64,000 nucleotides of DNA, from NCBI RefSeq assembly GCF_019104945.1, contig NZ_JAHRWW010000010.1, positions 30,647 through 94,646 on the forward strand, written 5' to 3'. Source of the DNA: Thermomonas sp. (lineage in GTDB: Bacteria; Pseudomonadota; Gammaproteobacteria; Xanthomonadales; Xanthomonadaceae). Both the position numbers and the translations under genes were made by a program. The notes under the pieces were generated by a model. The model was not told the DNA's origin. It saw nothing but the letters and a program-made list of their open reading frames with translations, and did no database searches. Shown in pieces: positions 29,988 to 37,954 of this stretch; the stretch's first letter is position 1, and every line of letters starts with the position of its first letter.

Positions 29988-31070
29988 CTAAATCTCCGCG
30001 TGTATCCGGCCTTGTTCCACGTGAAACATCGCCACATCTACGCCGAGTGTCGCCCAAGCGGGCAATACTTCCGTTCCTGTCACCAATACCTGCGCGCCGC
30101 TGTTGCGCAACACCTCCAGCACGCGCGTCTGGTGCTGGCGATCCAGCTCTGAGCCGAGATCATCCAGCTGCAGAACGGGCCAATGCCCCCACGCATCGGC
30201 CAGTTGCGTCGCCTGCCCCAACAGCAACAGTAAGGCCAATTGCTTGGTTTGCCCACGCGAAAGCTGATCAGGCGCGGGCAGGGTCTGTAGTTCAATCCGA
30301 ATATCCGCCCTATGCGGGCCCTGCGTGGTGTACCCCACGGCAAGATCACGCTCGCGTGATAACAGCAGTGCATCGGCAAGGCTCATCGCTTCGCGCCGCC
30401 ACCCTGACTGTAAACTCAGCCGAACATCGCCCGCCGAAGGGAGCAATTCGGGGGTGAGCGCACCAATATGTTGCTGAAGCTGGCTTAGGTAGGCCTCGCG
30501 CTGCAACGTCAGCCGTTCCCCCGCATCGGCCAGCTCCCATTCCCATGCCGAAAGCTGATTGATCGCATTCGTTTGCCGCAATAGCACATTGCGCTGCTTC
30601 AGCGCACGCGCATAGCGCCGCCATTCCCGCATAAAGAGATGTTCCACGTGGAACACCCCCCAATCCAAGAACCGGCGGCGCAATTGGCTACTCCCATCTA
30701 CAAGTGCGTGACTCCCGGGCTCAAAGCTAACCACCGCGAGCGCCTCGCATAGCTGGCCCAATTGCTGTAGGGGCATACCGTTTAGCCTAGCCTCCCATTG
30801 GTTGCCGCTATGCCGTAGTCCGGCACGATGGGCGACACCCGAAGCTTCCCATGTTGCGTTAACCATCAGCGCGGCGGCTTGCGTTTGAACAAGCCCGTCG
30901 CGCACACGCCCACGAAAGCTGCGGCCATGCGCGAGTAGATGCGTGGCCTCGAGCAGTGTGGTCTTGCCGCTGCCATTATCACCCACAAAGCTATTAAAAC
31001 CGGGCGACAAGTTCACTTCAACGTCAGTAAAACGTCGAAATGCTTGCAGGCGAAGGTGCTGGATCCGCAT
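29988..31070 (-). CDS. recF: RecF, DNA replication and repair protein
   Basis: SMC-like ATPase of the RecFOR pathway that loads RecA at gaps and stalled forks. 360 residues. Walker A is GDNGSGKTT (30-38), the ABC-type signature LSRGQTKQL lies near 278, and Walker B VLQLDDLGSELD near 305. I use the ATG at 31070 (MRIQHLRLQAFRRF); the frame upstream is not RecF. Its coding sequence contains two ParB-type parS sites, one near the stop and one mid-gene, which constrains codon choice there. Confidence 0.97.
   Translation of the reverse strand: MRIQHLRLQAFRRFTDVEVNLSPGFNSFVGDNGSGKTTLLEATHLLAHGRSFRGRVRDGLVQTQAAALMVNATWEASGVAHRAGLRHSGNQWEARLNGMPLQQLGQLCEALAVVSFEPGSHALVDGSSQLRRRFLDWGVFHVEHLFMREWRRYARALKQRNVLLRQTNAINQLSAWEWELADAGERLTLQREAYLSQLQQHIGALTPELLPSAGDVRLSLQSGWRREAMSLADALLLSRERDLAVGYTTQGPHRADIRIELQTLPAPDQLSRGQTKQLALLLLLGQATQLADAWGHWPVLQLDDLGSELDRQHQTRVLEVLRNSGAQVLVTGTEVLPAWATLGVDVAMFHVEQGRIHAEI
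30013..30028. other. parS-type ParB-binding site 1 (3' end of recF)
   Basis: TGTTCCACGTGAAACA fits the bacterial chromosomal parS consensus TGTTNCACGTGNAACA at all specified positions. It lies inside the last codons of recF. ParB nucleates here to organise and segregate the origin region; parA/parB themselves are not in this window. Confidence 0.85.
30640..30655. other. parS-type ParB-binding site 2 (within recF)
   Basis: TGTTCCACGTGGAACA is a perfect 16-bp palindrome that fits the parS consensus exactly. It sits in the middle of recF, where coding DNA would not be expected to keep a perfect palindrome by chance. Confidence 0.9.
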
Positions 31071-31100
31071 CAGCGCGCATCCACAGGCGTAAAACAACTA

Positions 31101-31120
31101 CGCCCGGAAACTTCCGGGCG
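31101..31120 (-). terminator. hairpin between dnaN and recF
   Basis: CGCCCGGA pairs with TCCGGGCG around a short AACT loop. On the minus strand it is followed by TAGTTGTTTTAC, a loose T-rich tract. It may terminate or attenuate dnaN transcription before recF. Confidence 0.5.
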
Positions 31121-31130
31121 CAGATAGTGG

Positions 31131-31146
31131 TGTTTCACGTGGAACA
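31131..31146. other. parS-type ParB-binding site 3 (dnaN-recF intergenic)
   Basis: TGTTTCACGTGGAACA matches the parS consensus at all specified positions. It lies just after the dnaN stop codon and about 1.3 kb from the dnaN-dnaA intergenic origin region. It is the only one of the three sites outside coding sequence. Confidence 0.88.
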
Positions 31147-31151
31147 TAGGA

Positions 31152-32252
31152 TTAGAGGCGAAGCGGCATGACAACGTGGCGTGCATGCGTGCTGGTAGCA
31201 CCGCGTACCAACGCAGAAGAATTCGCGTCGCGTAGCTGCATCACGACGAATTCATCACGCAGCGAAGAAAGCGCCTCAAGCAGGTAGGTGACATTAAAAC
31301 CAATCGCGAGATTGTCCACAATGGTTTCGGCTTCCACTTCTTCCTGGGCTTCTTCTTGCTCTGGGTTATGCGCGCTGATCTTCAGTAAGTTCGGGGCGAC
31401 TTCAACACGCACACCGCGATATTTTTCGTTTGAAAGGATCGAGGCACGCTGCAGCGCCGCGCGGAAGGATTCGCGATCGATCTTGACCTCACGATCTGCG
31501 CCAATCGGGATCACCGCTTCATAGTCGGGGAATTTGCCGTCGATGAGCTTGCTGGTAAAGGTCACATCATCGCGCTTCACACGGATATGGCCTTTTCCAA
31601 GTTCAAGTTCCAATTGACGATCACTGCCTTCTAGAAGGCGCTGCAGTTCTTGCACGCCTTTACGCGGCACGATGATTTGACGTTTGCCGCCTTGCCCATC
31701 GTCGAGTGCGGCTTCGCACAGCGCTAAACGGTGGCCATCGGTGGCGACGCAGCGCAGCGTGGTGTCGCGTAAATCAAACAGCAGGCCATTCAAATAATAA
31801 CGAACGTCTTGCTGCGCCATGGCAAAAGCGGTGCGCTCAAGTAGCTCTTTGAGTGAGCCTTCCGAAACGGCCACGCGTTCACTGGCATCCACATCGTCCA
31901 AGGAAGGGAAGTCGTTCGCAGGCAGGGTGGCCAAGCTAAAGCGGCTACGCCCAGCTTGCACGGTAACCTTATCACCCGACTGGCTCAGGGTGATGCGGCT
32001 ACCGTCGGGAAGGGCGCGCACGATTTCAAAGAGCTTACGTGCGGGAATGGTGGTTTCACCGTCCTGTGCGTCTTCCACAGCAGAACGCGCGACCATTTCA
32101 ACTTCGAGATCGGTGCCGGTGAGCAGAAGCTGGCCGTCTTGAACGCGAACGAGCAGATTGGCGAGTACCGGAAGCGTGTGCCGACGTTCAACGACATTGA
32201 CGACTTGGGCCAGTGGTTTAAGTAGAACTTCGCGCTGTAAGGAAAACCGCAT
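31152..32252 (-). CDS. dnaN: DNA polymerase III beta sliding clamp
   Basis: Ring-shaped processivity clamp, 366 residues, three repeated clamp domains (about 1-120, 128-245, 246-366). Typical blocks are the start MRFSLQREVLLKPL, RYYLNGLLFDL near 138, ATDGHRLA near 155 and the terminal HVVMPLRL. GAGGGG five bases before the ATG supports the start. It lies downstream of dnaA in the same orientation with the presumed origin between them. Confidence 0.98.
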   Translation of the reverse strand: MRFSLQREVLLKPLAQVVNVVERRHTLPVLANLLVRVQDGQLLLTGTDLEVEMVARSAVEDAQDGETTIPARKLFEIVRALPDGSRITLSQSGDKVTVQAGRSRFSLATLPANDFPSLDDVDASERVAVSEGSLKELLERTAFAMAQQDVRYYLNGLLFDLRDTTLRCVATDGHRLALCEAALDDGQGGKRQIIVPRKGVQELQRLLEGSDRQLELELGKGHIRVKRDDVTFTSKLIDGKFPDYEAVIPIGADREVKIDRESFRAALQRASILSNEKYRGVRVEVAPNLLKISAHNPEQEEAQEEVEAETIVDNLAIGFNVTYLLEALSSLRDEFVVMQLRDANSSALVRGATSTHARHVVMPLRL

Positions 32253-32435
32253 GTGAACCCCTCGGAGCTTCTTTGAAGCATGCCCCGTGGCGAGGGAATG
32301 CTCCTGCTGTTAGATGGATAAATCTTAAAAGATGGTGGTGTTGGAGTCGAAAAAAACGTTGGATAAGCTATTTAACTATTTGATTATTAAGGTTTATTTC
32401 AAATTCAAACATTGTGCGCGAGTGTGCTTTGAAGC

Positions 32436-32444
32436 TGTTGATAA
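32436..32444 (-). promoter_or_regulatory. DnaA box variant TTATCAACA
   Basis: One mismatch from the consensus TTATCCACA, next to the A/T-rich tract of the dnaN-dnaA intergenic region. Confidence 0.6.
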
Positions 32445-32482
32445 CATGTGCGTGGATTTTGCGGTGCCGCTTTGTCCTTAGG

Positions 32483-32491
32483 TTGTCCACA
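32483..32491 (+). promoter_or_regulatory. DnaA box variant TTGTCCACA
   Basis: One mismatch from TTATCCACA. It lies 14 bases before the dnaA stop codon end of the gene, on the opposite strand to the neighbouring box. Confidence 0.6.
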
Positions 32492-32504
32492 GCTTGTGCC
32501 GAGC

Positions 32505-33830
32505 TCATTCACTGAGTTTGCGGATCAGTTTTTCCCAATCTTCGTGCAATTTGGCGTCACTTTCCATTAGCTTTTGAATTTGTCGGCAGGCGTGCAGCAC
32601 GGTGGTGTGGTCGCGGCCATCAAATGCGGCGCCAATTTCCGGCAAGCTGTGCTCGGTAAGCTCTTTGGATAGCGCCATCGCCATTTGGCGCGGGCGTGCC
32701 AGCGAACGGGTGCGCTTTTTCCCTAGCATCTCCTTCAGCAGCAGGCCGTAGTAGTCGGCCACAGCCTTTTGGATATTACTGATACTGATCGCCTGCTGCT
32801 GCGCGCGCCACAGATCGCGCAGCGTTTCTTGCGCAAACTCAAGGGTCACCGGGCGGCCTAGCAGCCCCGCCTGTGCGGTGAGCTTGTTGATCGCACCTTC
32901 CAGCTCGCGCACATTGCTGCGCATCTTTTTGGCGATGAGCTGGGCCACTTCGTCGGGGATCACAGCGCCGCGTTCGCGTGCTTTGGACAGCACAATCTGC
33001 GCGCGCGTTTCAAAATCAGGCGGGTCAATCGCCACCGACAGGCCCCAGCCCAAGCGGGATTTCAGGCGCGGTTCGAGGCCATCCACTTCGCGCGGGTAGC
33101 GGTCGCAGGTCATGATGATCTGCTGGCGGCTTTCAAATAACGCGTTGAAGGTGTGGAAGAACTCTTCTTGAGTGCGGTCTTTGCCAGCGAAGAATTGAAT
33201 ATCATCGATCAGCAGCGCGTCGATCTTTTTGAACTGACGTTTGAATTGATCGGTAGTTTTTTCCGTAAGCGCACGGAAAAACGAGTCGTAGAAGGTATTG
33301 GAGCGCAAATAGAGCACGCGCGCGGCCGGGTTTAGGCGGCGAATCTCATTGCCCGCCGCATGCATCAAATGGGTTTTGCCAAGCCCGGTGCCACCGTACA
33401 GCAACAGCGGGTTATGCCCACGGTCACCGGGTTTTTGCGCCGCAGCGAAAGCGGCCGCACGGGCGAGCTGGTTGCTGCGCCCTTCGACGAAATTTTCGAA
33501 GGTGTAGTGGGTATCGACATTGCCATCGAAGGGCTCGGCGTCGCTACTGGCTTCCACCCGCGTCCGAGCGGGGGCGGGAGTTGCGGTTTGCGTGCGGCGC
33601 GGCGCACCGATATCGAGGCGCACTTCATGCGGCGGGCCGTAGTGGGCCGCAAGTTCGCGGATGCGCGGTAAAAAGCGCTCGGCCACCTCATCGCGAACGA
33701 AGCCGTTGGGGGCATACAGCACCAAGCCTTGTTCAAGCTGCTCGGCTTGTAAAGGTTTGAGCCACGTCAGCACGTCCTCTTGCGGGTATTCGGCTTCAAG
33801 GCGTTGCAGACAGTCGTGCCAAAGTTGCAT
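32505..33830 (-). CDS. dnaA: chromosomal replication initiator DnaA
   Basis: Origin-binding AAA+ initiator, 441 residues. Domain I is 1-75, followed by a short linker, the AAA+ domain III (about 105-320) with Walker [10 protein letters not shown] (146-154) and Walker B LLIDDIQF near 207, and domain IV with the DNA-binding signature [11 protein letters not shown] near 405. I use the ATG at 33830 ([16 protein letters not shown]), which matches the family start better than the TTG two codons upstream. A consensus DnaA box lies about 50 bases upstream, so autoregulation is likely. Confidence 0.98.
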   Translation of the reverse strand: MQLWHDCLQRLEAEYPQEDVLTWLKPLQAEQLEQGLVLYAPNGFVRDEVAERFLPRIRELAAHYGPPHEVRLDIGAPRRTQTATPAPARTRVEASSDAEPFDGNVDTHYTFENFVEGRSNQLARAAAFAAAQKPGDRGHNPLLLYGGTGLGKTHLMHAAGNEIRRLNPAARVLYLRSNTFYDSFFRALTEKTTDQFKRQFKKIDALLIDDIQFFAGKDRTQEEFFHTFNALFESRQQIIMTCDRYPREVDGLEPRLKSRLGWGLSVAIDPPDFETRAQIVLSKARERGAVIPDEVAQLIAKKMRSNVRELEGAINKLTAQAGLLGRPVTLEFAQETLRDLWRAQQQAISISNIQKAVADYYGLLLKEMLGKKRTRSLARPRQMAMALSKELTEHSLPEIGAAFDGRDHTTVLHACRQIQKLMESDAKLHEDWEKLIRKLSE

Positions 33831-33882
33831 ATTCAAGAACGATCCAAAAGAAGGGATGCGGTCGCTGCACGCGCAGGACCGC

Positions 33883-33891
33883 TGTGGATAA
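33883..33891 (-). promoter_or_regulatory. consensus DnaA box upstream of dnaA
   Basis: TGTGGATAA, the exact reverse complement of TTATCCACA. It lies in the divergent dnaA-rpmH region about 50 bases upstream of the dnaA start, where DnaA would repress its own promoter. Confidence 0.8.
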
Positions 33892-33960
33892 AGTTGGGGA
33901 TGAGCAGGGTATCACTGCCAGCAAACGCGACCAACCGTTGTCTGCAAAAAGCGGTAGAAA

Positions 33961-33980
33961 ACTTGGCTGAATGGCCAAGT
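33961..33980. promoter_or_regulatory. inverted repeat in the dnaA-rpmH divergent region
   Basis: ACTTGGC and GCCAAGT form a perfect 7-bp dyad around six bases. It lies just upstream of the predicted rpmH promoter and could be a regulator site. No T-run, so not a terminator. Confidence 0.3.
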
Positions 33981-33991
33981 GCGCCCTGTGC

Positions 33992-34020
33992 TTGCAATTT
34001 GCTATTTCGATCCATAGAAT
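33992..34020 (+). promoter_or_regulatory. sigma-70 type promoter of rpmH
   Basis: TTGCAA (33992-33997) and TAGAAT (34015-34020) are separated by exactly 17 bases. The -10 is one mismatch from TATAAT and the -35 two from TTGACA. The rpmH ATG follows 37 bases later. Confidence 0.55.
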
Positions 34021-34057
34021 GGGCGGTTCCATTGAAATAAAGTAAGCAGGCCTCGCC

Positions 34058-34198
34058 ATGGCGACCAAGCGCACCTACCAGCCCAGCAACCTCAAGCGTA
34101 AGCGCGACCACGGTTTCCGCGCCCGCATGGCCACCGCCGACGGTCGTAAGATCTTGGCGCGTCGTCGTGCCAAGGGTCGTCGTCGCCTGACCGTCTGA
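34058..34198 (+). CDS. rpmH: 50S ribosomal protein L34
   Basis: A 46-residue basic ribosomal protein: [20 protein letters not shown], then [20 protein letters not shown] and RRRLTV. This is the complete L34 sequence with all signature residues. It is divergent from dnaA and followed by rnpA, the conserved bacterial order. Confidence 0.98.
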   Translation: MATKRTYQPSNLKRKRDHGFRARMATADGRKILARRRAKGRRRLTV

Positions 34199-34210
34199 CC
34201 TTCGGGTCAG
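34195..34210 (+). promoter_or_regulatory. UUCG-tetraloop hairpin at the rpmH stop
   Basis: CTGACC-TTCG-GGTCAG: a six-pair stem closing a C(UUCG)G tetraloop, an especially stable RNA hairpin. Its 5' arm overlaps the rpmH stop codon. No T-run follows. It may protect the rpmH 3' end or mark a processing point between rpmH and rnpA. Confidence 0.65.
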
Positions 34211-34242
34211 GGTCACGCATCCGGCAGCAATGCCGGGGCACA

Positions 34243-34710
34243 ATGACGTTGCAAACACCATCAAAAACGTCGGCTCCCCGTACGGAAGCTGACGTTTTTG
34301 TGCGTCCTGAGATTTTACCAGAGACATTTCCACGCGGTGCAAGGGTGCGCGCGAAAGCCGAGTTTACGGCGGTGTTTGCCTCGGGCAAACGCACCGCAGA
34401 ACCACGCTTGGCCTTGCACTGGTTAGCCGATGATACGTCGCCGCGGATGGGGCTAGCGGTCTCGCGCAAAGTGGACCCCAATGCTGTGGGGCGCAACCGA
34501 ATCAAGCGTCAATTGCGCGAGCGCTTTCGTCGGCTGCGGCCTTATTTAAAAGGCGGCAGCTATGTGCTGGTGGCGCGATCCGCGGCGGCGGCATCTGCAA
34601 ATGTGCAGCTCGCGCAGGCGTTTGAGCAGCTACTGATCCGTGCGGGTGCATTGCCGCGAACGGTTTCCACCGGCACAATGCCGCCCGCCTCTTCTATTTC
34701 CACTTCCTGA
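34243..34710 (+). CDS. rnpA: ribonuclease P protein component
   Basis: Protein subunit of RNase P, which matures the 5' ends of tRNAs. The RNR signature is seen as GLAVSRKVDPNAVGRNRIKR (about 70-89). As annotated it has 155 residues. A GTG at 34300 would instead start MRPEILPETFPRGARVR, which fits the usual N-terminal length of relatives, and a strong hairpin occupies the stretch between the two starts. The ATG has GGGG four bases upstream, so the start is unresolved. No yidD gene lies between rnpA and yidC. Confidence 0.93.
   Translation: MTLQTPSKTSAPRTEADVFVRPEILPETFPRGARVRAKAEFTAVFASGKRTAEPRLALHWLADDTSPRMGLAVSRKVDPNAVGRNRIKRQLRERFRRLRPYLKGGSYVLVARSAAAASANVQLAQAFEQLLIRAGALPRTVSTGTMPPASSISTS
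34263..34299 (+). terminator. 13-bp stem with T5 between rpmH and the rnpA core
   Basis: A stem of 13 pairs (one G-U), formed by AAAAACGTCGGCT and AGCTGACGTTTTT around an 11-base loop, ends in five T. It looks like an intrinsic terminator or attenuator for rpmH. If rnpA starts at the upstream ATG it lies in coding sequence. If rnpA starts at the GTG at 34300 it is leader that also sequesters GGAAG. Confidence 0.6.
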
Positions 34711-34750
34711 TGCAACTGCGCGTACCGCCCGTTGCCGAGTGTCTTAGCCG

Positions 34751-36388
34751 ATGAATCAGATTCGTACATTTTTGTTGATCGCGTGGGTGTTTGTGGCGTT
34801 CCTGCTGTGGCAGGAATGGGGCAAGGAGCACGCGCCTGCCGCCACGCCTGCAGCGGTCGCGACGGCGGCGTCGCAAGCGCCTAACGTGGCGCTACCGCAG
34901 GCATCGGCACAGGGGGGCGCTGCAACGGCGCAGCCGCAGGTGGCGGCGGCCGCGCCGCGTGAGAATGTCTTTCTACAAAACGACGTGCTGACGCTGACTC
35001 TAGACGGGCGCGATATTACCCACGCCGATTTGCTGACCTACCCGCAGTCGCAGGCCGTGGGCAGCAAGCCCGTGGTACTGCTGAACGCTGATCCGGCGCA
35101 GCTATTTGTGGCAGAAGCGGTTTGGCGCGGCCAGAGTGGGCAAGAGCTGGTGCTACAGCCCGAAGGTGCACAGCGCACGTTCGTGATTGAAAATGGCGCG
35201 AAGTCGGTGCAGGCAAGCTTTGTCGCGACAACCGCCAGCGGTGTAACGCTGCGCCGTACGTTTACCTTGAATCGTGGCAGCTATGCCGTACAGGTAAAGG
35301 ATGCGCTGGTGAATAATGGCCAGCAGGCGTGGACGGGCGATATCGAGCGCCGTTTAGAGCGCGTGCCGCCGACCGTCAAGGCGGGGTTCACCAACCCGGA
35401 ATCGTTTAGCCTGAACGGCGCGGCGTGGTATAGCCAAGAAGACAAGTACAGTAAGCGTAAATATCCGAAGTTCGCCAAAGATGGCCCACTCAATCAGCAG
35501 GTCACTGGCGGCTGGGTGGCCCTGTCGCAGCATTACTTTTTAACGGCCTGGGTACCGCAGGCCAACCAAGCAGCACTGTTTTCGCTGGCAGAACGCGGCA
35601 ACCTGTACAGCATCTCCGCGCGTGGGCCGCAAGTCACGTTGAATGCGGGCCAGCATTTTGATAGCACGGCCACGCTGTGGGTGGGGCCCAAGCTTGCCGA
35701 TAAGCTTGCCGACACCGCGCCGGGCCTTGGCCTTGCGATGGACTATGGCATTTTCACCGTTCTATCGAAACCCATTCACTGGCTGCTGACCCAACTGCAC
35801 AAAATCACCCACAACTGGGGCTGGGCGATCGTACTGCTGGTGGTGCTGATCAAGGGCGCGTTGTATCCCTTGTCGGCGGCGCAGTACAAGTCGATGGCCA
35901 AGATGCGCAAGTTCCAGCCGCGTATTGCGCAGCTGAAAGAGCGCTACGGTGAAGACAAGCAGAAGTTCCAGATGGCAATGCTGGATCTGTACAAAAAAGA
36001 GAAGATCAATCCGGCCGGTGGGTGTCTGCCTGTCTTGATTCAGATGCCGGTGTTCTTGGCGCTGTACTACGTGTTGCTGGAAGCTGTAGAACTGCGCCAA
36101 GCGCCGTGGATCATGGGTTGGGTGAATGATCTGACCGCGCAAGACCCTTACTACATCTTGCCGGTGCTCAATGGCGTAGTGATGTGGCTGACCCAGCGGA
36201 TGTCACCGATGGTTGGCATGGATCCGATGCAGCAGAAGATGATGCAAATTATGCCGCTGGTGATGGCGGTGATGTTTGCCTTCTTCCCCGCCGGGCTTGT
36301 GCTGTACTGGGTTACCAATGGTGCGCTGGGTATGGCGCAGCAGTGGTGGAACATGAAGCGCTTTGCTGACGAGCCAGAAAAAGCCTGA
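34751..36388 (+). CDS. yidC: membrane protein insertase YidC
   Basis: Inserts and folds inner-membrane proteins, alone or with SecYEG. 545 residues, the long Gram-negative form. The first helix (about 5-20) is followed by an Ala/Gln/Pro-rich linker, then the periplasmic P1 domain (about 70-335). The conserved five-helix core is at about 350-535, with the hydrophilic groove Arg region [18 protein letters not shown] near 376 and [17 protein letters not shown] near 421. It follows rnpA by 40 bases. Confidence 0.97.
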   Translation: MNQIRTFLLIAWVFVAFLLWQEWGKEHAPAATPAAVATAASQAPNVALPQASAQGGAATAQPQVAAAAPRENVFLQNDVLTLTLDGRDITHADLLTYPQSQAVGSKPVVLLNADPAQLFVAEAVWRGQSGQELVLQPEGAQRTFVIENGAKSVQASFVATTASGVTLRRTFTLNRGSYAVQVKDALVNNGQQAWTGDIERRLERVPPTVKAGFTNPESFSLNGAAWYSQEDKYSKRKYPKFAKDGPLNQQVTGGWVALSQHYFLTAWVPQANQAALFSLAERGNLYSISARGPQVTLNAGQHFDSTATLWVGPKLADKLADTAPGLGLAMDYGIFTVLSKPIHWLLTQLHKITHNWGWAIVLLVVLIKGALYPLSAAQYKSMAKMRKFQPRIAQLKERYGEDKQKFQMAMLDLYKKEKINPAGGCLPVLIQMPVFLALYYVLLEAVELRQAPWIMGWVNDLTAQDPYYILPVLNGVVMWLTQRMSPMVGMDPMQQKMMQIMPLVMAVMFAFFPAGLVLYWVTNGALGMAQQWWNMKRFADEPEKA

Positions 36389-36546
36389 TATTTAGCTTAA
36401 AAGGCTGGCCACGGCCTATCGTGTCCAAGACACGCCGTGAATCCATCCATGTTGCCGAGAGTCTTGGCCCCGATACGCCGCGTCCATCCTACGAGTGTTG
36501 CGCTGGCGGAGCGGCAGCACGTTCAAAAGTTTGCGATCATTCCCCC

Positions 36547-37875
36547 ATGACAGCCGCCGATACCATCGTTGCAATCGCCACGGCACCGGGTGAAGGGGGC
36601 GTGGGGATTGTGCGGCTGTCGGGCCCACAGGCACTGCATATTGGCCAAACGGTGTGTGCAAAAGCATTGGCCGTTCGCGTGGCGCGTTACGCCAAATTTT
36701 TAGATGGCAATGGCGACACGTTAGATGATGGCGTCGCACTATATTTTGCCGCGCCTGCCAGTTTCACTGGCGAAGATGTTGTTGAACTGCAGGCGCATGG
36801 CGGCCCTGTGCTGCTGCAAGAGCTCGTGCAGCGCTGCGTTGCACTTGGGGCGCGGCAAGCGCTGCCAGGAGAGTTTAGCCAGCGCGCCTTTCTCAATGGC
36901 AAGCTTGATCTTGCCCAGGCCGAAGCGATTGCCGATCTGATTGCTGCCAGTGATGTGCGCGCGGCGCGCGCGGCGCGACGTTCTTTAGACGGTGTTTTTT
37001 CGCGCCGCGTCAACGCGGTGATGGAACAAGTGCTGGCCATTCGCGTCCACGTAGAAGCCGCGATTGATTTTGCTGATGAGCCGCTAGAGACCTTGGGCGG
37101 CAGCGCACTGCGCAAGCAAATGGATGCGGTGAATGCCGCACTGACGCAGCTACGCCGTGAGGCCGAGCGCGGAAAAAAATTACGCGATGGGCTGCATGTT
37201 GTGCTGGTTGGGCCGCCGAATGCGGGAAAGAGTTCGCTGCTCAATGCGCTCGCAGGCAGTGACCGCGCAATCGTGACCGAGATCGCAGGTACCACGCGCG
37301 ATACGCTGCACGAAACCATTCGCATCGATGGCGTTGAGCTCACCTTGGTGGATACAGCAGGGCTGCGCGAGTCGGTGGATGTGATCGAAGCGGAGGGTAT
37401 TCGCCGCGCACGCGGTGAGTTAGAGCGCGCGGATTTAGCGCTTGCCGTGGTGGATGCGCGTGCCATTGGTGCGGGGCGCGCGGCCGTAGCCGACGAGCTG
37501 GTGGGTGTGCCGGAGGTGCTTTGGCTTTACAACAAGCTAGACCTACTGGAGCACCCTGCGCCGTTTCCCGAAGGTGTGCTGGGCATCTCTGCGCGCACGG
37601 GGCAAGGTTTAGAGGCGCTGCATCAACGTCTGCACCAACTTGCAGGCGGCGCAGACCAAGGCGGTGCATTTTCCGCAAGGCAGCGCCATCTTACGGCGTT
37701 AGCGTCAGCGTTAGATTGGCTGCAGCAGGCCGATGCAGAAATGCAGCTAGAGCGCTTGGAGTTGGCGGCAGAAGCGCTCGTGCGCGCGCACGACGCGCTA
37801 GGTGAAATTGGTGGGCGTGTGGATGCAGATAGTCTACTCGGTCACATTTTTTCAACGTTCTGCATTGGAAAATAA
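36547..37875 (+). CDS. mnmE: tRNA modification GTPase MnmE (TrmE)
   Basis: With MnmG it makes 5-carboxymethylaminomethyluridine at wobble position 34. 442 residues. The N-terminal folate-binding domain starts [18 protein letters not shown]. The G domain has a P-loop GPPNAGKSS (222-230), DTAGLRES near 275 and NKLD near 332. The C terminus is CIGK, whose Cys is conserved. The ATG at 36547 is the family start; the frame upstream of it is not part of MnmE. The preceding 158 bases hold only a weak dyad (CGTGTC/GACACG at 36420-36434). Confidence 0.97.
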   Translation: MTAADTIVAIATAPGEGGVGIVRLSGPQALHIGQTVCAKALAVRVARYAKFLDGNGDTLDDGVALYFAAPASFTGEDVVELQAHGGPVLLQELVQRCVALGARQALPGEFSQRAFLNGKLDLAQAEAIADLIAASDVRAARAARRSLDGVFSRRVNAVMEQVLAIRVHVEAAIDFADEPLETLGGSALRKQMDAVNAALTQLRREAERGKKLRDGLHVVLVGPPNAGKSSLLNALAGSDRAIVTEIAGTTRDTLHETIRIDGVELTLVDTAGLRESVDVIEAEGIRRARGELERADLALAVVDARAIGAGRAAVADELVGVPEVLWLYNKLDLLEHPAPFPEGVLGISARTGQGLEALHQRLHQLAGGADQGGAFSARQRHLTALASALDWLQQADAEMQLERLELAAEALVRAHDALGEIGGRVDADSLLGHIFSTFCIGK

Positions 37876-37954
37876 GCAGAAACCCTTGACAATACAAGCA
37901 GTTTGCCGCGTTCTATAGCGGCACAATAACAGCTCAGTGTCAGGGGAAAATTGA

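Larger units (their letters stand above)
32253..32504. other. oriC: probable oriC in the dnaN-dnaA intergenic region
   Basis: This 252-base region separates dnaN from dnaA, the usual origin position in Xanthomonas-type genomes. It holds an A/T-rich stretch (about 32363-32410) suited to strand opening. Next to it are two DnaA-box-like 9-mers, TGTTGATAA (32436-32444, read on the minus strand as TTATCAACA) and TTGTCCACA (32483-32491). The dnaN promoter must also be here. The low number of close-match boxes makes the exact extent uncertain. Confidence 0.7.

Noticed and set aside
32358..32366. GTTGGATAA as a further DnaA box
   Set aside because: It has two mismatches to TGTGGATAA, which is too weak to count in an A/T-rich stretch.
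36420..36434. CGTGTC/GACACG dyad before mnmE as an operator
   Set aside because: Six pairs around three bases is common by chance, and no regulator is nearby.
37886..37920. sigma-70 promoter upstream of the TonB-domain lipoprotein
   Set aside because: TTGACA is perfect, but the only -10-like sequences (TTCTAT, TCTATA) are 19-20 bases away, so I mention it only within the gene entry.
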